NCBI RefSeq assembly: GCF_000517625.1
Contig: NZ_CP007056.1
Location: forward strand, 372,001-436,000
Length of the DNA: 64,000 nt
Origin: Halostagnicola larsenii XH-48
Lineage (GTDB): Archaea; Halobacteriota; Halobacteria; Halobacteriales; Natrialbaceae
Direction of reading: 5' to 3'
Numbering within the stretch: the stretch's first letter is position 1; each line of letters opens with the position of its first letter. The translations under genes and the position numbers were made by a program. Under the pieces are notes generated by a model. The model was not told the origin of the DNA. It did not search any database and saw only the letters and a program-made list of their open reading frames with translations. This document shows positions 26,346 through 34,703 of the stretch, piece by piece.

Positions 26346-26704
26346 GCGACGACGACCGCGCCGGCGAGTTCGGGCCGATCTATCTTCCGTCACTCCAACG
26401 GATTCGTGACCTCTAGCTCGAACTCGAACCGCTCGTCGACGCAACGGGGTACGACGACGTCGTCGCCCCCACGGAACTACAGATCAGTCTCAGCGATGGG
26501 CTTGGCGACGCCGAAAGCGCTCGGCTCGATATCCAGTGGAGTGAGCTGGGAATGTATTCGTATCATTACGTCGATAGTGACGGCGTCAATTGGCGCTTTG
26601 ATCGCCACCCAAATACACACTCACCTGAGATCCACTTTCATTCCCCGCCCGATGCAGCCACGACGGCAGCCGAGCCGTCCCGTATCGACGTGATCGAGGT
26701 ATAG
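26342..26704 (+). pseudogene. TumE-like (DUF6516) toxin with amber codon 25
   Basis: Read through its TAG at 26414-26416, the frame gives a 120-codon protein: LQRIRDL, stop, LELEPLVDATGYDD, then LGMYSYHYVDSDGVNWRFDR and HSPEIHFHSPPDAA. This is the DUF6516/TumE pattern, a toxin partner in archaeal and bacterial TA modules. The single amber codon at residue 25 (a Glu or Gln codon elsewhere) with the rest intact indicates recent inactivation. Confidence 0.65.
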
Positions 26705-27085
26705 GGTGATCGACGGCCCGATCGACGCCGGCCTGCGGTGGTTCGCTTTCTGATTTGGTTTCACTCGCCGTAGGCTTGTCTGTCCCGCCACTGGTGATGC
26801 TGTCCAGCGCTGGGAGGTCCGTCCGCACAAGCGAGAGCAGGAACTCAAGTTCGATGAACTCCTTGATAGCCGCTTCCTACCGGGTGGATGCATTCTGATA
26901 TTGGATCCACTCGGGTCCCTGAACGAACCGAATGAAGTACCCCGCACACGGTGGCGCGAGAATTCGACGTTTAGCCTCTCCTCAAAACGGGGAGCGTAAC
27001 AGCGGCAAACGAGTTTGATACATATAAATGAAGAATTTCCTATATGATTAGATTTAAGTCACTTCTTGATATACGGAAACAATGC
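26705..27085. other. Gene-free stretch
   Basis: No frame with clear coding bias is seen. AT-rich sequence at 27010-27050 (TACATATAAATG) probably holds the promoter of the Tat-protein gene downstream. Confidence 0.45.
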
Positions 27086-27880
27086 ATGCCAGAAGATAAT
27101 AACCAATCGACATTAGTTGGGGCGGCAACCGGTCGACGATCATTTCTTCAGACGATCGCAGCATCAAGTATATTAGGAGGCATAACTGTCTCAACGTTAC
27201 CAGGTACTGCCGCTGCAAGTGTAGACGAACCAAAGCATAACACAGACAAAGCAACAACTACACATCCATCGACGGGTGAAGTATTAGCCACTACTGAATT
27301 ATCAACAACAATTGAATATATTGGATCGGATCCTAGCGTAAACAACGCTTACAATCATACTTTCCGGATGACCTACACAGCTACAGCTTATGAACAGAAT
27401 GATGATGATCAGTACAAGTCTCTCAAAGAGCAGTCGCTCACAGTGACTGCTGAAGGTAATCAAATTGATGATATCTATCCGGGTACTAATCCTGAAGATA
27501 CTGCATTAACTCCAGCTAGCGGGGCAAAAATTGATCCAGTTGGTGCATTTACCGGACTGATTGAGGGGACGATAGGAAAACTGTCAGATACTGCCGGTGA
27601 CCTGCTTTCTGTTGCAGGAATTACTGACTCTTTCGTCTCAGTTGATGAAGAAGATACCACAGGGACCGGTTTTGAACTGTCCAAGGACTATGCCACTTTG
27701 TATGAAAAGCCAGAAGTAAGCGGCCAATGTCAGTTTATTGTCCAAGTACCCCAAAACATGAATGGAAAGGAGTCGGTTGACTGTGAGGCTTGGGTACAAT
27801 CTATTTCTACCAATGCTGTATCGGCAGGATTCACGCTCGAGATCTCTGAAGATGATTTAGTAAGTATATCCAAGTCCTAG
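27086..27880 (+). CDS. Tat-exported protein, unknown
   Basis: A 264-residue protein with a twin-arginine signal (TGRRSFLQTIAASSILGGIT, residues 15-34) and likely cleavage after AAAS. The mature part is Thr/Ser/Asp-rich with a central helical hydrophobic patch (FTGLIEGTIGKLSDTAGDLL) between beta-prone halves. It is AT-rich compared with its neighbours. The ATG at 27086 leaves a normal signal length. No family recognised. Confidence 0.6.
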   Translation: MPEDNNQSTLVGAATGRRSFLQTIAASSILGGITVSTLPGTAAASVDEPKHNTDKATTTHPSTGEVLATTELSTTIEYIGSDPSVNNAYNHTFRMTYTATAYEQNDDDQYKSLKEQSLTVTAEGNQIDDIYPGTNPEDTALTPASGAKIDPVGAFTGLIEGTIGKLSDTAGDLLSVAGITDSFVSVDEEDTTGTGFELSKDYATLYEKPEVSGQCQFIVQVPQNMNGKESVDCEAWVQSISTNAVSAGFTLEISEDDLVSISKS

Positions 27881-27889
27881 TAAGTCAAC

Positions 27890-28127
27890 GACCCCATCCT
27901 ACTTCGCTCACCCTGAAGGGTTCGCTTGTGGAGGGTGGGGCTTGTCCGTGAACTCAGCCTCGAACCCGTCCGGGTAGGCGGTAAATCCGCCACTCGGCGT
28001 CACCGTTCCAGACTTGAGGGCGAGCTGACTATCGTCCGTCCGCCGAGACGACTGTTGGCCCCGGCGGACGTACCGCATCCCGATATTCTTCGCTGCGTTG
28101 TAGTCTGCGTTCGCTTCCGACTCACAC
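27890..28127 (-). pseudogene. tnpB: TnpB C-terminal remnant with element end
   Basis: Reading leftward from 28127: CESEANADYNAAKNIGMRYV, then SSRRTDDSQLALKSGTVTPS and the tail PDGFEAEFTDKPHPP. This is the last part of an IS1341-type TnpB (second zinc-finger half, catalytic Asp in NADYNAAKN). A GC-rich hairpin near 27893-27940 marks the element end. It begins at the very 3' end of the GH68 gene. Confidence 0.7.
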
Positions 28128-28128
28128 T

Positions 28129-29484
28129 TTACCGGCCGCGTCCGTTGCCGTTTTCGTTTGGACTGCCGCCCGACGGGATAAAGTGGCCATCGTTGAGTTC
28201 GGCGACGACCCGCGTCTCGGTGCCGTCGAGTTGGACTTTCAGGCTCGGGGCGAGGGTACCACCGAACAGCTCCTTCTGTTCCTCGGCTGGTAAGAATCCG
28301 ACTTCGTCGAGACCGATCTCGCCCCGGGAGGTGTCGTCGAGGCCGCGGAAGTTCTCGAAGCTCTCGACGAGGACGTCGTTACCCTGAGGCATTGCTAACC
28401 AGGAGTAGCCCTGGAATGGCGCCGCCTCGGGGTTTGCGATGACCAATCCGCTCTCATTGAGCGGCTCGTAGTCGCCGTATAGCGAGTCGGCGACGAACCC
28501 GTACAGTGCATCAGGCCCCCAGAGGCCGGGTGCGAACGTAAACTCGTGGCTCAGCACGAACAGGTACCACTTCCCGTCCTGGAGGACGTAATGAGGACGC
28601 TCGAGCTGTTGATTGACCTCGATGGCCTCCAGGTTCGGCGGGAGCAACTCCCACTCGGTGAGTTCGTCGTTCGTCGCCCACGCTATCCCGACGTTCCCGT
28701 TGTAACTCCGCGGATCGCTCGGGTCCTCGCCGTCCGTGGGCGTGTTGCCCTCGAAGACGACCATGTCTTCGCCCGTCTCGGGGTGCCGGAAGTACCACGG
28801 GTCGCGGAACGCATAGACGATGCCCTGGTCCCGGGACTGCTCTAAGGTCTGGTAGAGTTCGCCGTCGGCCTCGGCCATGATGACGTGCTCCTGGTCTCCG
28901 ACCAGGTCGACGCCGTGCGGGCCGGTCTCGAGCGACGCACCTTTGCCGAGCGCGAGTCGCTGGCGGAACTCCGGCTCGGGACTGGTTGCGGTGTAGAAGT
29001 GGTAGATCTGGTCCTGTTCGTGGTCGTACATCGCAGAGCCAGCCCACTGATGATGACCGAGTGGGTTCTCGAATGCCGTCCCGCCCTCGGTCCAATCATG
29101 GCCGTTCCGGGAATAGAAGTACCGGATCGTCGCCTCATTGTGGCGAGCACCCGGCACGAGGTCCTTCGACGCTGTGAGAGAGAAGACAACCTGCCAGCCG
29201 TGAATCTTCGCAATCGAACCGTCGCGGTACCGAAGCGGCCACGTGTCCCAGATCCAGTAGTCGTCCGAGATCACGTCGGGATTTTCGTCGATCACCGGCG
29301 CCGTCAGGTCGTCCGTGAGTTCGATGCTGTTCGCGTGCTCTCGCGTCCACGCGCTTGCCTCACCCATCTCGACGGCAGCCCCGGTGCCAGTCCCGATCGA
29401 CAGCCCGAGACCGGCTGCACCGATCGCGCCGGTCGTTCTAAGGACGGTACGTCTGCTCAGCTCTGTCTGGTCCTGATCCGCCAT
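28129..29484 (-). CDS. GH68 levansucrase/inulosucrase-type fructosyltransferase, Tat-exported
   Basis: A 451-residue protein. The Tat signal (SRRTVLRTTGAIGAAGLGLS, residues 10-29) directs folded export. The five-bladed propeller carries GH68 hallmarks: nucleophile Asp80 in WIWDTWPLRYRDG, the transition-state Asp in AFRDPWYFRHPETGE (about 225), and the acid/base Glu in QLERPHYV (about 293). Such enzymes split sucrose and build levan or inulin outside the cell. A C-terminal Gly/Asn-rich tail follows. TATA-like TATAATAAA at 29508-29516 precedes the ATG by about 25 bp. It abuts a tnpB scar at its 3' end. Confidence 0.87.
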   Translation of the reverse strand: MADQDQTELSRRTVLRTTGAIGAAGLGLSIGTGTGAAVEMGEASAWTREHANSIELTDDLTAPVIDENPDVISDDYWIWDTWPLRYRDGSIAKIHGWQVVFSLTASKDLVPGARHNEATIRYFYSRNGHDWTEGGTAFENPLGHHQWAGSAMYDHEQDQIYHFYTATSPEPEFRQRLALGKGASLETGPHGVDLVGDQEHVIMAEADGELYQTLEQSRDQGIVYAFRDPWYFRHPETGEDMVVFEGNTPTDGEDPSDPRSYNGNVGIAWATNDELTEWELLPPNLEAIEVNQQLERPHYVLQDGKWYLFVLSHEFTFAPGLWGPDALYGFVADSLYGDYEPLNESGLVIANPEAAPFQGYSWLAMPQGNDVLVESFENFRGLDDTSRGEIGLDEVGFLPAEEQKELFGGTLAPSLKVQLDGTETRVVAELNDGHFIPSGGSPNENGNGRGR

Positions 29485-29659
29485 TGCATTTGAAATATTT
29501 ACTCATGATATAATAAAGATTTTCTAGGTTGATTATACATAAGGTACGAACAGTATATATCAAATGTATATTGGCTTTATCTTGTTGGAAAATTATCTGG
29601 TTCGATCGGTGTACGAGGTGGTAGAAAGAATATTTCTCCTGGAATGTATACGCTGAACA

Positions 29660-29697
29660 GGCGCAATACCACGGCCTTCAGGCCGTGGATACGCGCC
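29660..29697. repeat. IS200/IS605-type end hairpin
   Basis: CCACGGCC-TTCA-GGCCGTGG (29669-29688) is a perfect 8-bp stem, enclosed by GGCGC and GCGCC. It has the form of an IS200/IS605-type end, but no transposase is nearby. Confidence 0.5.
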
Positions 29698-29858
29698 ATC
29701 ACTTTGATAACAGTCGACCGTTCAAAAGCTAGCCCGAGTTTCCTACAGTAACGTCTAAGTGACAAGCCACCGTACTGTATGACAGAAATCGGTCGGAACG
29801 GAGCGGATTCTGAACCGTCCTACGGAGGCGGCCTGCCCACCCATGTAACGAGGTCGTT

Positions 29859-29902
29859 CGAAAACCCTTGGTTTTCGTGATCACGAGAGACCCCGTCTCT
29901 CG
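29859..29902. repeat. Twin perfect hairpins
   Basis: CGAAAACC-CTT-GGTTTTCG (29859-29877) and CGAGAGAC-CCC-GTCTCTCG (29884-29902) are two perfect 8-bp stems with 3-base loops, six bases apart. They could be a terminator-like RNA structure or element end. Confidence 0.45.
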
Positions 29903-30028
29903 GACGACAATATTCGAAAGACCAGTCGGTGAACGCCACATCCTCGAAGGGCGTGCCAATGTGACGACTGCTCAAAGCACACAATACCCCACTCCGCTAA
30001 CACCTGCTGGCGTCTCGCTGGCAAAAAC

Positions 30029-30142
30029 AACACTGGGACGCCGTACACGCTCGAGGAATCGAGCCTCCAGACGCTCTGTGCGGACTGTCACAGCGAGAAG
30101 ACGGTCGACGAGAACAGCGGTCGAGATCAACGCCGAACGTGA
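30029..30142 (+). pseudogene. HNH endonuclease scrap
   Basis: The frame ends GTPYTLEESSLQTLCADCHS, then EKTVDENSG. LCADCHSEKT is the second half of an HNH zinc/nuclease motif. The N-terminal CxxC and first His are not readable upstream. Confidence 0.5.
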
Positions 30143-30185
30143 CGCTTATCGACTATCTGAATCTCGAGTCCTAAGCCAGTGTCCA

Positions 30186-30253
30186 CACCCCACCGTGTCC
30201 AGTGTCTTCTCACAATCTGCGAACCGAACTGCACCCCACTATGTCCAGTGTCT
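30186..30253 (+). repeat. Two 22-bp direct repeats resembling origin recognition boxes
   Basis: CACCCCAC-NN-TGTCCAGTGTCT occurs at 30186-30207 and 30232-30253, 46 bp apart, with only the two central bases differing. The reverse complement, CACTGGACACGGTGGGG, resembles haloarchaeal ORB cores that contain CACTGGAAACG and a G-run. Relation to replication is speculative. Confidence 0.35.
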
Positions 30254-30548
30254 CGGATAGATCGAGAGAAGCAAGTCACCCCAGTGTCATCTGCGTTCGA
30301 TCCGACGAACCGTCGAACGTGAGACGACAAAGTCGGCTCGAGTAGCTAGTATATCATAATCCAGGTATTTTTCAGAGACATTTTCAGTAAGAGTTGGAAA
30401 GCAAGCTGACTCTCAAACGCCTCGGACAGCAGATATAGACCTGTCAGACCCCTACTAGTGATCGAACGTCAAGCGGTTTTAGGTCATACGAAAAATTATA
30501 TGAAAATTGAAAAGTTATATAATGGTGGCGAACCAAGTAGGAACTGTA

Positions 30549-31094
30549 ATGAGCACACAGAAAACGATTCGCCAGCAGAAAGGAACTGTCGAGGAGAACG
30601 CGCTCAGACTCGAGTCGGAAAAAGCCGAACAGATCATCGACGCGCTCAACACCGACCTCGCGGACGCGTACGTCCTCTACCACCAGCTCCACAAACACCA
30701 CTGGAACGTCGAGGGAGCGGAATTCCTCGAGCTTCACGTCTTCTTGCAGGAAGTCTACGAAGACGTCGAAGACGCGGCCGACGACCTCGCCGAACGGCTC
30801 CAGGCCCTCGGCGGCGTCCCCCACGCGAACATGACGACGCTCGCGGAGAACGCAACCGTCACCCCGGAAGACGAGGACGTCTACGACGTTCGAACGTCGC
30901 TCGCGAACGACCTCGACATGATGGGCGACATCATCGAGAGCACCCGCCAGCACATCGAACTCGCGGACGGACTCGGCGACTACGCGACGAGCGAAATGCT
31001 CCGCGAACAACTCGAGACGATCGAAGAACACGCACACCACATCGAACACTACCTCGAGGACGACACGCTGGTTCTCGAGTCGGCGACAAACTAA
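30549..31094 (+). CDS. dps: Dps-type ferritin, DNA-protecting iron storage protein
   Basis: A 181-residue four-helix protein. The ferroxidase site, formed between subunits of the 12-mer, is visible in HQLHKHHWNVEGAEFLELHV (about 60-80) and EVYEDVEDAADDLAERLQAL (about 83-102). It oxidises and stores iron and limits peroxide damage. ATG 30549 gives the usual N-terminal extension, while longer frames start inside the AT-rich promoter. A half-site-like GGTTTTAGGTCAT lies at 30475-30487. It stands just outside the iron-uptake island, fitting iron homeostasis. Confidence 0.9.
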   Translation: MSTQKTIRQQKGTVEENALRLESEKAEQIIDALNTDLADAYVLYHQLHKHHWNVEGAEFLELHVFLQEVYEDVEDAADDLAERLQALGGVPHANMTTLAENATVTPEDEDVYDVRTSLANDLDMMGDIIESTRQHIELADGLGDYATSEMLREQLETIEEHAHHIEHYLEDDTLVLESATN

Positions 31095-31207
31095 GCACCG
31101 ATTCGACAGGGTTCCAGGGCGAGGCGACCGAATTTTGATTCTGATGTCTGCAGGCTCGAACGACCCCGTACACCGGTTCGTTTACAAGCCCATCCGCCCG
31201 CGTAACG

Positions 31208-31375
31208 TTATCGAGGAACGTCGACGATCGTATCGCTGGTAATCCAGCCGTCCGTATTTCCGGTCTCGAGAAACACCGTCTTCTCCGGAGAGCTCCTGCA
31301 AACCGAAATGTCTGGAGTTGCTGGCTCCTCCGGTGTGTCGTGGGGCGAATCGGTAGACCTGGTGAGATCTGCCAT
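31208..31375 (-). CDS. Small acidic protein under a DtxR-type box
   Basis: A 55-residue protein, too short for a usual gene call. It starts MADLTRSTDSPHDTPEEP and ends VFLETGNTDGWITSDTIVDV, a pattern of small haloarchaeal proteins ending in GxW(I/V)xSD (DUF7331-like, uncertain). The box TTTTAGGATGGCCTAAAA (31383-31400) is 7 bp upstream of the ATG, so expression is likely iron-controlled. Function unknown. Confidence 0.55.
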   Translation of the reverse strand: MADLTRSTDSPHDTPEEPATPDISVCRSSPEKTVFLETGNTDGWITSDTIVDVPR

Positions 31376-31382
31376 CAGCAGG

Positions 31383-31400
31383 TTTTAGGATGGCCTAAAA
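31383..31400. promoter_or_regulatory. DtxR/SirR-type iron box
   Basis: TTTTAGGATGGCCTAAAA is a perfect 7+7 palindrome around four bases. The same pattern recurs at the starts of transcription units throughout the island. It controls the 55-residue gene on the minus strand. Confidence 0.7.
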
Positions 31401-31562
31401 TAAAAACCATGCGGTTCGTCGTCACACCGGTAATCGACGCCTCGAGCGTGTCACAGAACGATTGAGAACAGGTTCAGTGTAGCCCGATGATATCGAGCGC
31501 GACGATTGGGTGGGGTAGTTTACTTGACTCTGCTGTTGCATATGCGAAAGTGGTAGATTTGC

Positions 31563-32033
31563 TCACTCGTTAGCGAACGCACATCCACCGTTGTATTCAG
31601 GAACCGCATCACAGTTCTCCCGAATGAATATGTCCAGTGCCACGGATCGTAGGTTTCCGTAATTCACCCTCGCTGTCACACAGTCAACACTACCGTCTAT
31701 CGCCTCATCAACCGATTGTTCAACCCACTCGTTGCCGTCTACTCGTGCACGGATACGATGCGTTCCGGCGGCGTCACCCCACGTGCAGTCTACGGCCTCT
31801 CCAGGAATTACGTTGTCCTCACTTCCTCGGATCGTGTGTGACGACTCGTGGACGATGGACCCGTCACGTTCTACCTGCACCGAAAACCGGTGCGATTCGG
31901 TATCGTAGTTATTCACGCCGACCCAGCCAATCCTGCTTGAACTATCGAGCACATCCATGGCAGATTCCACACAACCGGCGCTACTCGCAGTCACACCCGC
32001 TCCGATGGAAGCGAGAACAGAGCGACGTTTCAT
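31563..32033 (-). CDS. Small lipoprotein, unknown
   Basis: A 156-residue protein starting MKRRSVLASIGAGVTASSAG with lipobox SAGC (Cys about 21), thus membrane-anchored outside. The mature part is a predicted beta sandwich (IGWVGVNNYDTESHRFSVQV), with cysteines near residues 100, 117, 145 and 151 that may form disulfides. It resembles other haloarchaeal lipoproteins of this layout, including 17922..18353. It lies downstream of the DtxR gene on the same strand. Confidence 0.6.
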   Translation of the reverse strand: MKRRSVLASIGAGVTASSAGCVESAMDVLDSSSRIGWVGVNNYDTESHRFSVQVERDGSIVHESSHTIRGSEDNVIPGEAVDCTWGDAAGTHRIRARVDGNEWVEQSVDEAIDGSVDCVTARVNYGNLRSVALDIFIRENCDAVPEYNGGCAFANE

Positions 32034-32139
32034 GACGGAATCGTTTCTATTTTGAAACTATATCTCTTATGATTGGAATACCCGTTATCCAACTGCCAAC
32101 TATATCTTGTACTCATTCTTCGATCACCACAAATATTGA

Positions 32140-32544
32140 TCATAGATAGTTTACAGTTTGTTTACTATTGTTCAGTATATCGTCTCGATCACCTTCGAGC
32201 ACCGTTTCGACGAGTCGGTCGGTGACCAGCGGGCTCACGCTCCCGACGAGTTCCATCGCCTCCCGCTCCGAGTCGTCGACCTCGAGGATGTCCCGAAAAA
32301 ATGCACGAAAAATCGCATACTGCTCGTAGTACTCTTCGCCGCCAGCACGTCCCTCCGCCGTCAGCGTCACGCCCTCGTAGGGTTCGTATGTCAGCAGTCC
32401 CTCCGACTCGAGTCGCTGTAACATTTCGGTCGTCGCCGCCGGCGATCGATCAAGTTTTTCGGCGACGTATCCCGGAGAGATCGGTTCACCTCGGCTGGTG
32501 GCGGCGAGGTAGACGACGAGCAGATACTGAAATCGGTTGCTCAT
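32140..32544 (-). CDS. DtxR/SirR-family metal-dependent repressor
   Basis: A 134-residue protein. Residues 5-65 hold a winged helix (QYLLVVYLAATSRGEPISPG, then VAEKLDRSPAATTEMLQRLE) and residues 75-130 a helical dimerisation and metal region (ILEVDDSEREAMELVGSVSP). It has the two-domain layout of Fe/Mn-dependent DtxR/SirR repressors without an SH3-like domain. Its start overlaps the stop of the upstream DUF7260 gene. It is the best candidate to bind the TTTTAGG-N4-CCTAAAA boxes of the island, as DtxR-type proteins read related sequences. Confidence 0.8.
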   Translation of the reverse strand: MSNRFQYLLVVYLAATSRGEPISPGYVAEKLDRSPAATTEMLQRLESEGLLTYEPYEGVTLTAEGRAGGEEYYEQYAIFRAFFRDILEVDDSEREAMELVGSVSPLVTDRLVETVLEGDRDDILNNSKQTVNYL

Positions 32545-33341
32545 ACGCGACGCGTAAGCTGATCCCGCATGGTCCGTTCGTACTCGAGACACGCTTCCGA
32601 GAGACACGTAATACACGACAACACCGGGTATCGAACCGAGCAGTCCTCGTACAGTGATTCGACGAACGGACGGTGAGCGAGACCGATCCGCCCATCGAAG
32701 CTGTTTGTTCCGTGGAGGACGTCCTGGCGATTACTGAGGATCGCATCGCACTCCGATCGATGCGCGGAAACGGTTTCGTGACGCTCGAAAAGGGTTTCGA
32801 ACTCGAGGGTCAACGGTGACGGTTCCGTCGCCGATTCGAGCCACTCGACGATGGGGTCGATCGCCTCCAGCGTCTCTGTGAGCGATGTTGTTTCGACATC
32901 TACCGCGTGCGTTACCGCGTCGAGTTGGGTTCGGCGGCGCTCGACGGCCGCGTGGAGTACCCGTTCGGTCTCGGCGGTATACTCGTCGGATGTCGTCGGT
33001 GCAAGCTGTTTCGAGACCATGGGACCGAACACGCGTTCGACCGTTTCGACGAGTTGGTCGTCGTTGACGGCACCGTCTTCGGAACCGAACGCCACAACGA
33101 ACGATTCCCGGATCCGGTCTATCTGATTCGGGCCGTCCACCACTCTGCGAGCTGTCGACGCCACCGAGAGACCACCGTCCCCAACCGTCGTCGGTGTTTC
33201 CAATGTGGGCACGGATTCGAGAGGCTCGATCTCGTCGATAGCGGTAGCGAATTGCTCGACAGCCGATTTCGTCTCCGAAACGGCATCTCGCGTTCGTTTG
33301 GCCACCTCGAGTGCCTCGGAAATCGGAGCGGTGGTAGTCAC
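32541..33341 (-). CDS. DUF7260-type haloarchaeal protein
   Basis: A 266-residue protein. The N-terminus SEALEVAKRTRDAVSETKSA and a long helical body lead to a C-terminus with cysteines (DCSVRYPVLSCITCLSEAC). This fits the haloarchaeal DUF7260 family, whose function is unknown. It overlaps the DtxR-family gene by four bases, so the two are translationally coupled, and could link metal sensing with another signal. No membrane segment is visible. Confidence 0.65.
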   Translation of the reverse strand: MTTTAPISEALEVAKRTRDAVSETKSAVEQFATAIDEIEPLESVPTLETPTTVGDGGLSVASTARRVVDGPNQIDRIRESFVVAFGSEDGAVNDDQLVETVERVFGPMVSKQLAPTTSDEYTAETERVLHAAVERRRTQLDAVTHAVDVETTSLTETLEAIDPIVEWLESATEPSPLTLEFETLFERHETVSAHRSECDAILSNRQDVLHGTNSFDGRIGLAHRPFVESLYEDCSVRYPVLSCITCLSEACLEYERTMRDQLTRRV

Positions 33342-33438
33342 GTTCGATCACCGCGACAGCCTGTGAGCGAGATGTGTCGAGCCGACCCCGAATTCGCTCG
33401 AGAACGTATCGGGAGCCAGCCGAAACGTTCGTCGCTCA

Positions 33439-34593
33439 TTATACGTTCCCGTCGACGATGTCAGTCACCCGCTGGCGGTCGAACAACTCCCGGTCGCCGA
33501 ACACGTCGGGGTACTGATCCTGTGCGAGTAACTCGGTCTGGAAAAGGTTCGTGATCGGCCCCTGTTCGGCCGTGCCGCCCTTGTACACTCGTCCCTCCTG
33601 GACAGCGGTGAGTCGGTTGCCCACTGGATGATTCTCCATCGGTTCGACGAACGTTTCCGCGAACTCCTCGTCGGAGTGGGTAATCCCCCAGTGGACGAAG
33701 ATCTGATCCGGATCGTACTCCAGAAGCGTCTCGTAATCGGCCTCGCCCCCCTCTTCCAGATCTGCATCCGCGAACGCGTCCCGAATACCGAGGTCGCGGT
33801 AGTGTTTCATCTCGTAGCCCGGTTCGGTCGGATCGAGAACGTAGAACGTTCCCGCGTCGGGCTCGGAGCCAGCGTTGATCAGCCCGATTTCTGGGCGGTC
33901 TTGCTCGGGCGGAAGGTCCGCTTCGACTCGGCCGATCACGTCATCGTGCAGTTCGGCGAACGCCTCGTAGCGCTGTTCTTGATCGAACAATTTCGCGGCT
34001 TTCTCGAATCCCTCGTAGAGCGAGTAGAACTCGTAGTCCTGTTCGATCGCGTATCCCCGCTCGCGGCGGATGTAACTGCCGAAAAACGGACCGACGTTTC
34101 TCGAAATTTCCTCGACGTCGGCTTCGCTCCATTCCCAGTAATTCTGGGCGACGAACAGCGGATCGACCAGGTGCACGTCCGCGTCGATCTCGTAGATGAT
34201 CTCCTTGTCGACCGTTTCACCGCCACCGCGGATGTCGGTCACACCCTCGAGCGGTAACGCGACACCCTCGAGCTCGTCGAAAAAGAGCCGATTGAGGTCC
34301 TCTTGGCTGCCGTACTCGAGGTCCGTTCCCACGAGGCCGTCGGCCTGACCGAGCGCGACCGCGATATCCGCCCAGGCTTCCTTGTACGTGATATAGGTTT
34401 CTGGCACCTCCTCGAACGAGACCGATCCAGCTGGTTCGATGGAAACGGTGTGGGAATTCGCTCCCGCCTCGTCCGCCGAGCCGTCACCGCCGAGACAGCC
34501 AGCCAGTCCGAGTCCACCCGCGATAGCCGTTCCGCCGTAGGTTACGTACTCTCGTCGAGTCGGTGCGCCGTTCGGTGTGGAGTCACGCCCCAT
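33439..34593 (-). CDS. Siderophore/iron-type substrate-binding lipoprotein, paralogue 1
   Basis: A 384-residue protein of the FepB/BtuF-like fold. Tat-lipoprotein signal (PTRREYVTYGGTAIAGGLGL, Cys33). Mature landmarks shared by all nine paralogues are IAVALGQADGLVGTDLEYGS, a DADVHLVDP stretch, YSLYEGFEKAAKLFDQEQRY, DYETLLEYDPDQIFVHWG and the C-terminal FDRQRVTDIVDGNV. Among the set it is closest to paralogues 2 and 9. ATG 34593 lies 2 bp from a DtxR-type box; the longer frame to 34668 would run through the promoter. Confidence 0.85.
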   Translation of the reverse strand: MGRDSTPNGAPTRREYVTYGGTAIAGGLGLAGCLGGDGSADEAGANSHTVSIEPAGSVSFEEVPETYITYKEAWADIAVALGQADGLVGTDLEYGSQEDLNRLFFDELEGVALPLEGVTDIRGGGETVDKEIIYEIDADVHLVDPLFVAQNYWEWSEADVEEISRNVGPFFGSYIRRERGYAIEQDYEFYSLYEGFEKAAKLFDQEQRYEAFAELHDDVIGRVEADLPPEQDRPEIGLINAGSEPDAGTFYVLDPTEPGYEMKHYRDLGIRDAFADADLEEGGEADYETLLEYDPDQIFVHWGITHSDEEFAETFVEPMENHPVGNRLTAVQEGRVYKGGTAEQGPITNLFQTELLAQDQYPDVFGDRELFDRQRVTDIVDGNV

Positions 34594-34595
34594 AT

Positions 34596-34613
34596 TTTTA
34601 GGCTGGCCTAAAA
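34596..34613. promoter_or_regulatory. DtxR-type box, paralogue 1
   Basis: TTTTAGGCTGGCCTAAAA abuts the ATG at 34593. A degenerate second copy, TTTTAGCCCAGCCTGAAA, is at 34632-34649. On the minus strand a TATA-like ACTATAGTG lies just upstream of the first box. Confidence 0.75.
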
Positions 34614-34703
34614 CACTATAGTATTTTCGTCTTTTAGCCCAGCCTGAAATATTGGTCCGACGATACACGCCGACGACTGCAAGTGAGTTTGGGAGTTGTT
34701 CGG

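Larger units (their letters stand above)
29485..30548. other. Gene-poor stretch with several structured repeats
   Basis: No intact gene. Within it are an IS200-type hairpin (29660-29697), twin hairpins (29859-29902), a scrap of an HNH endonuclease (30029-30142), and two 22-bp direct repeats (30186-30253). The 3' end is AT-rich and includes a TATA-like AAATTATATG near 30490 for the dps gene. Confidence 0.5.
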
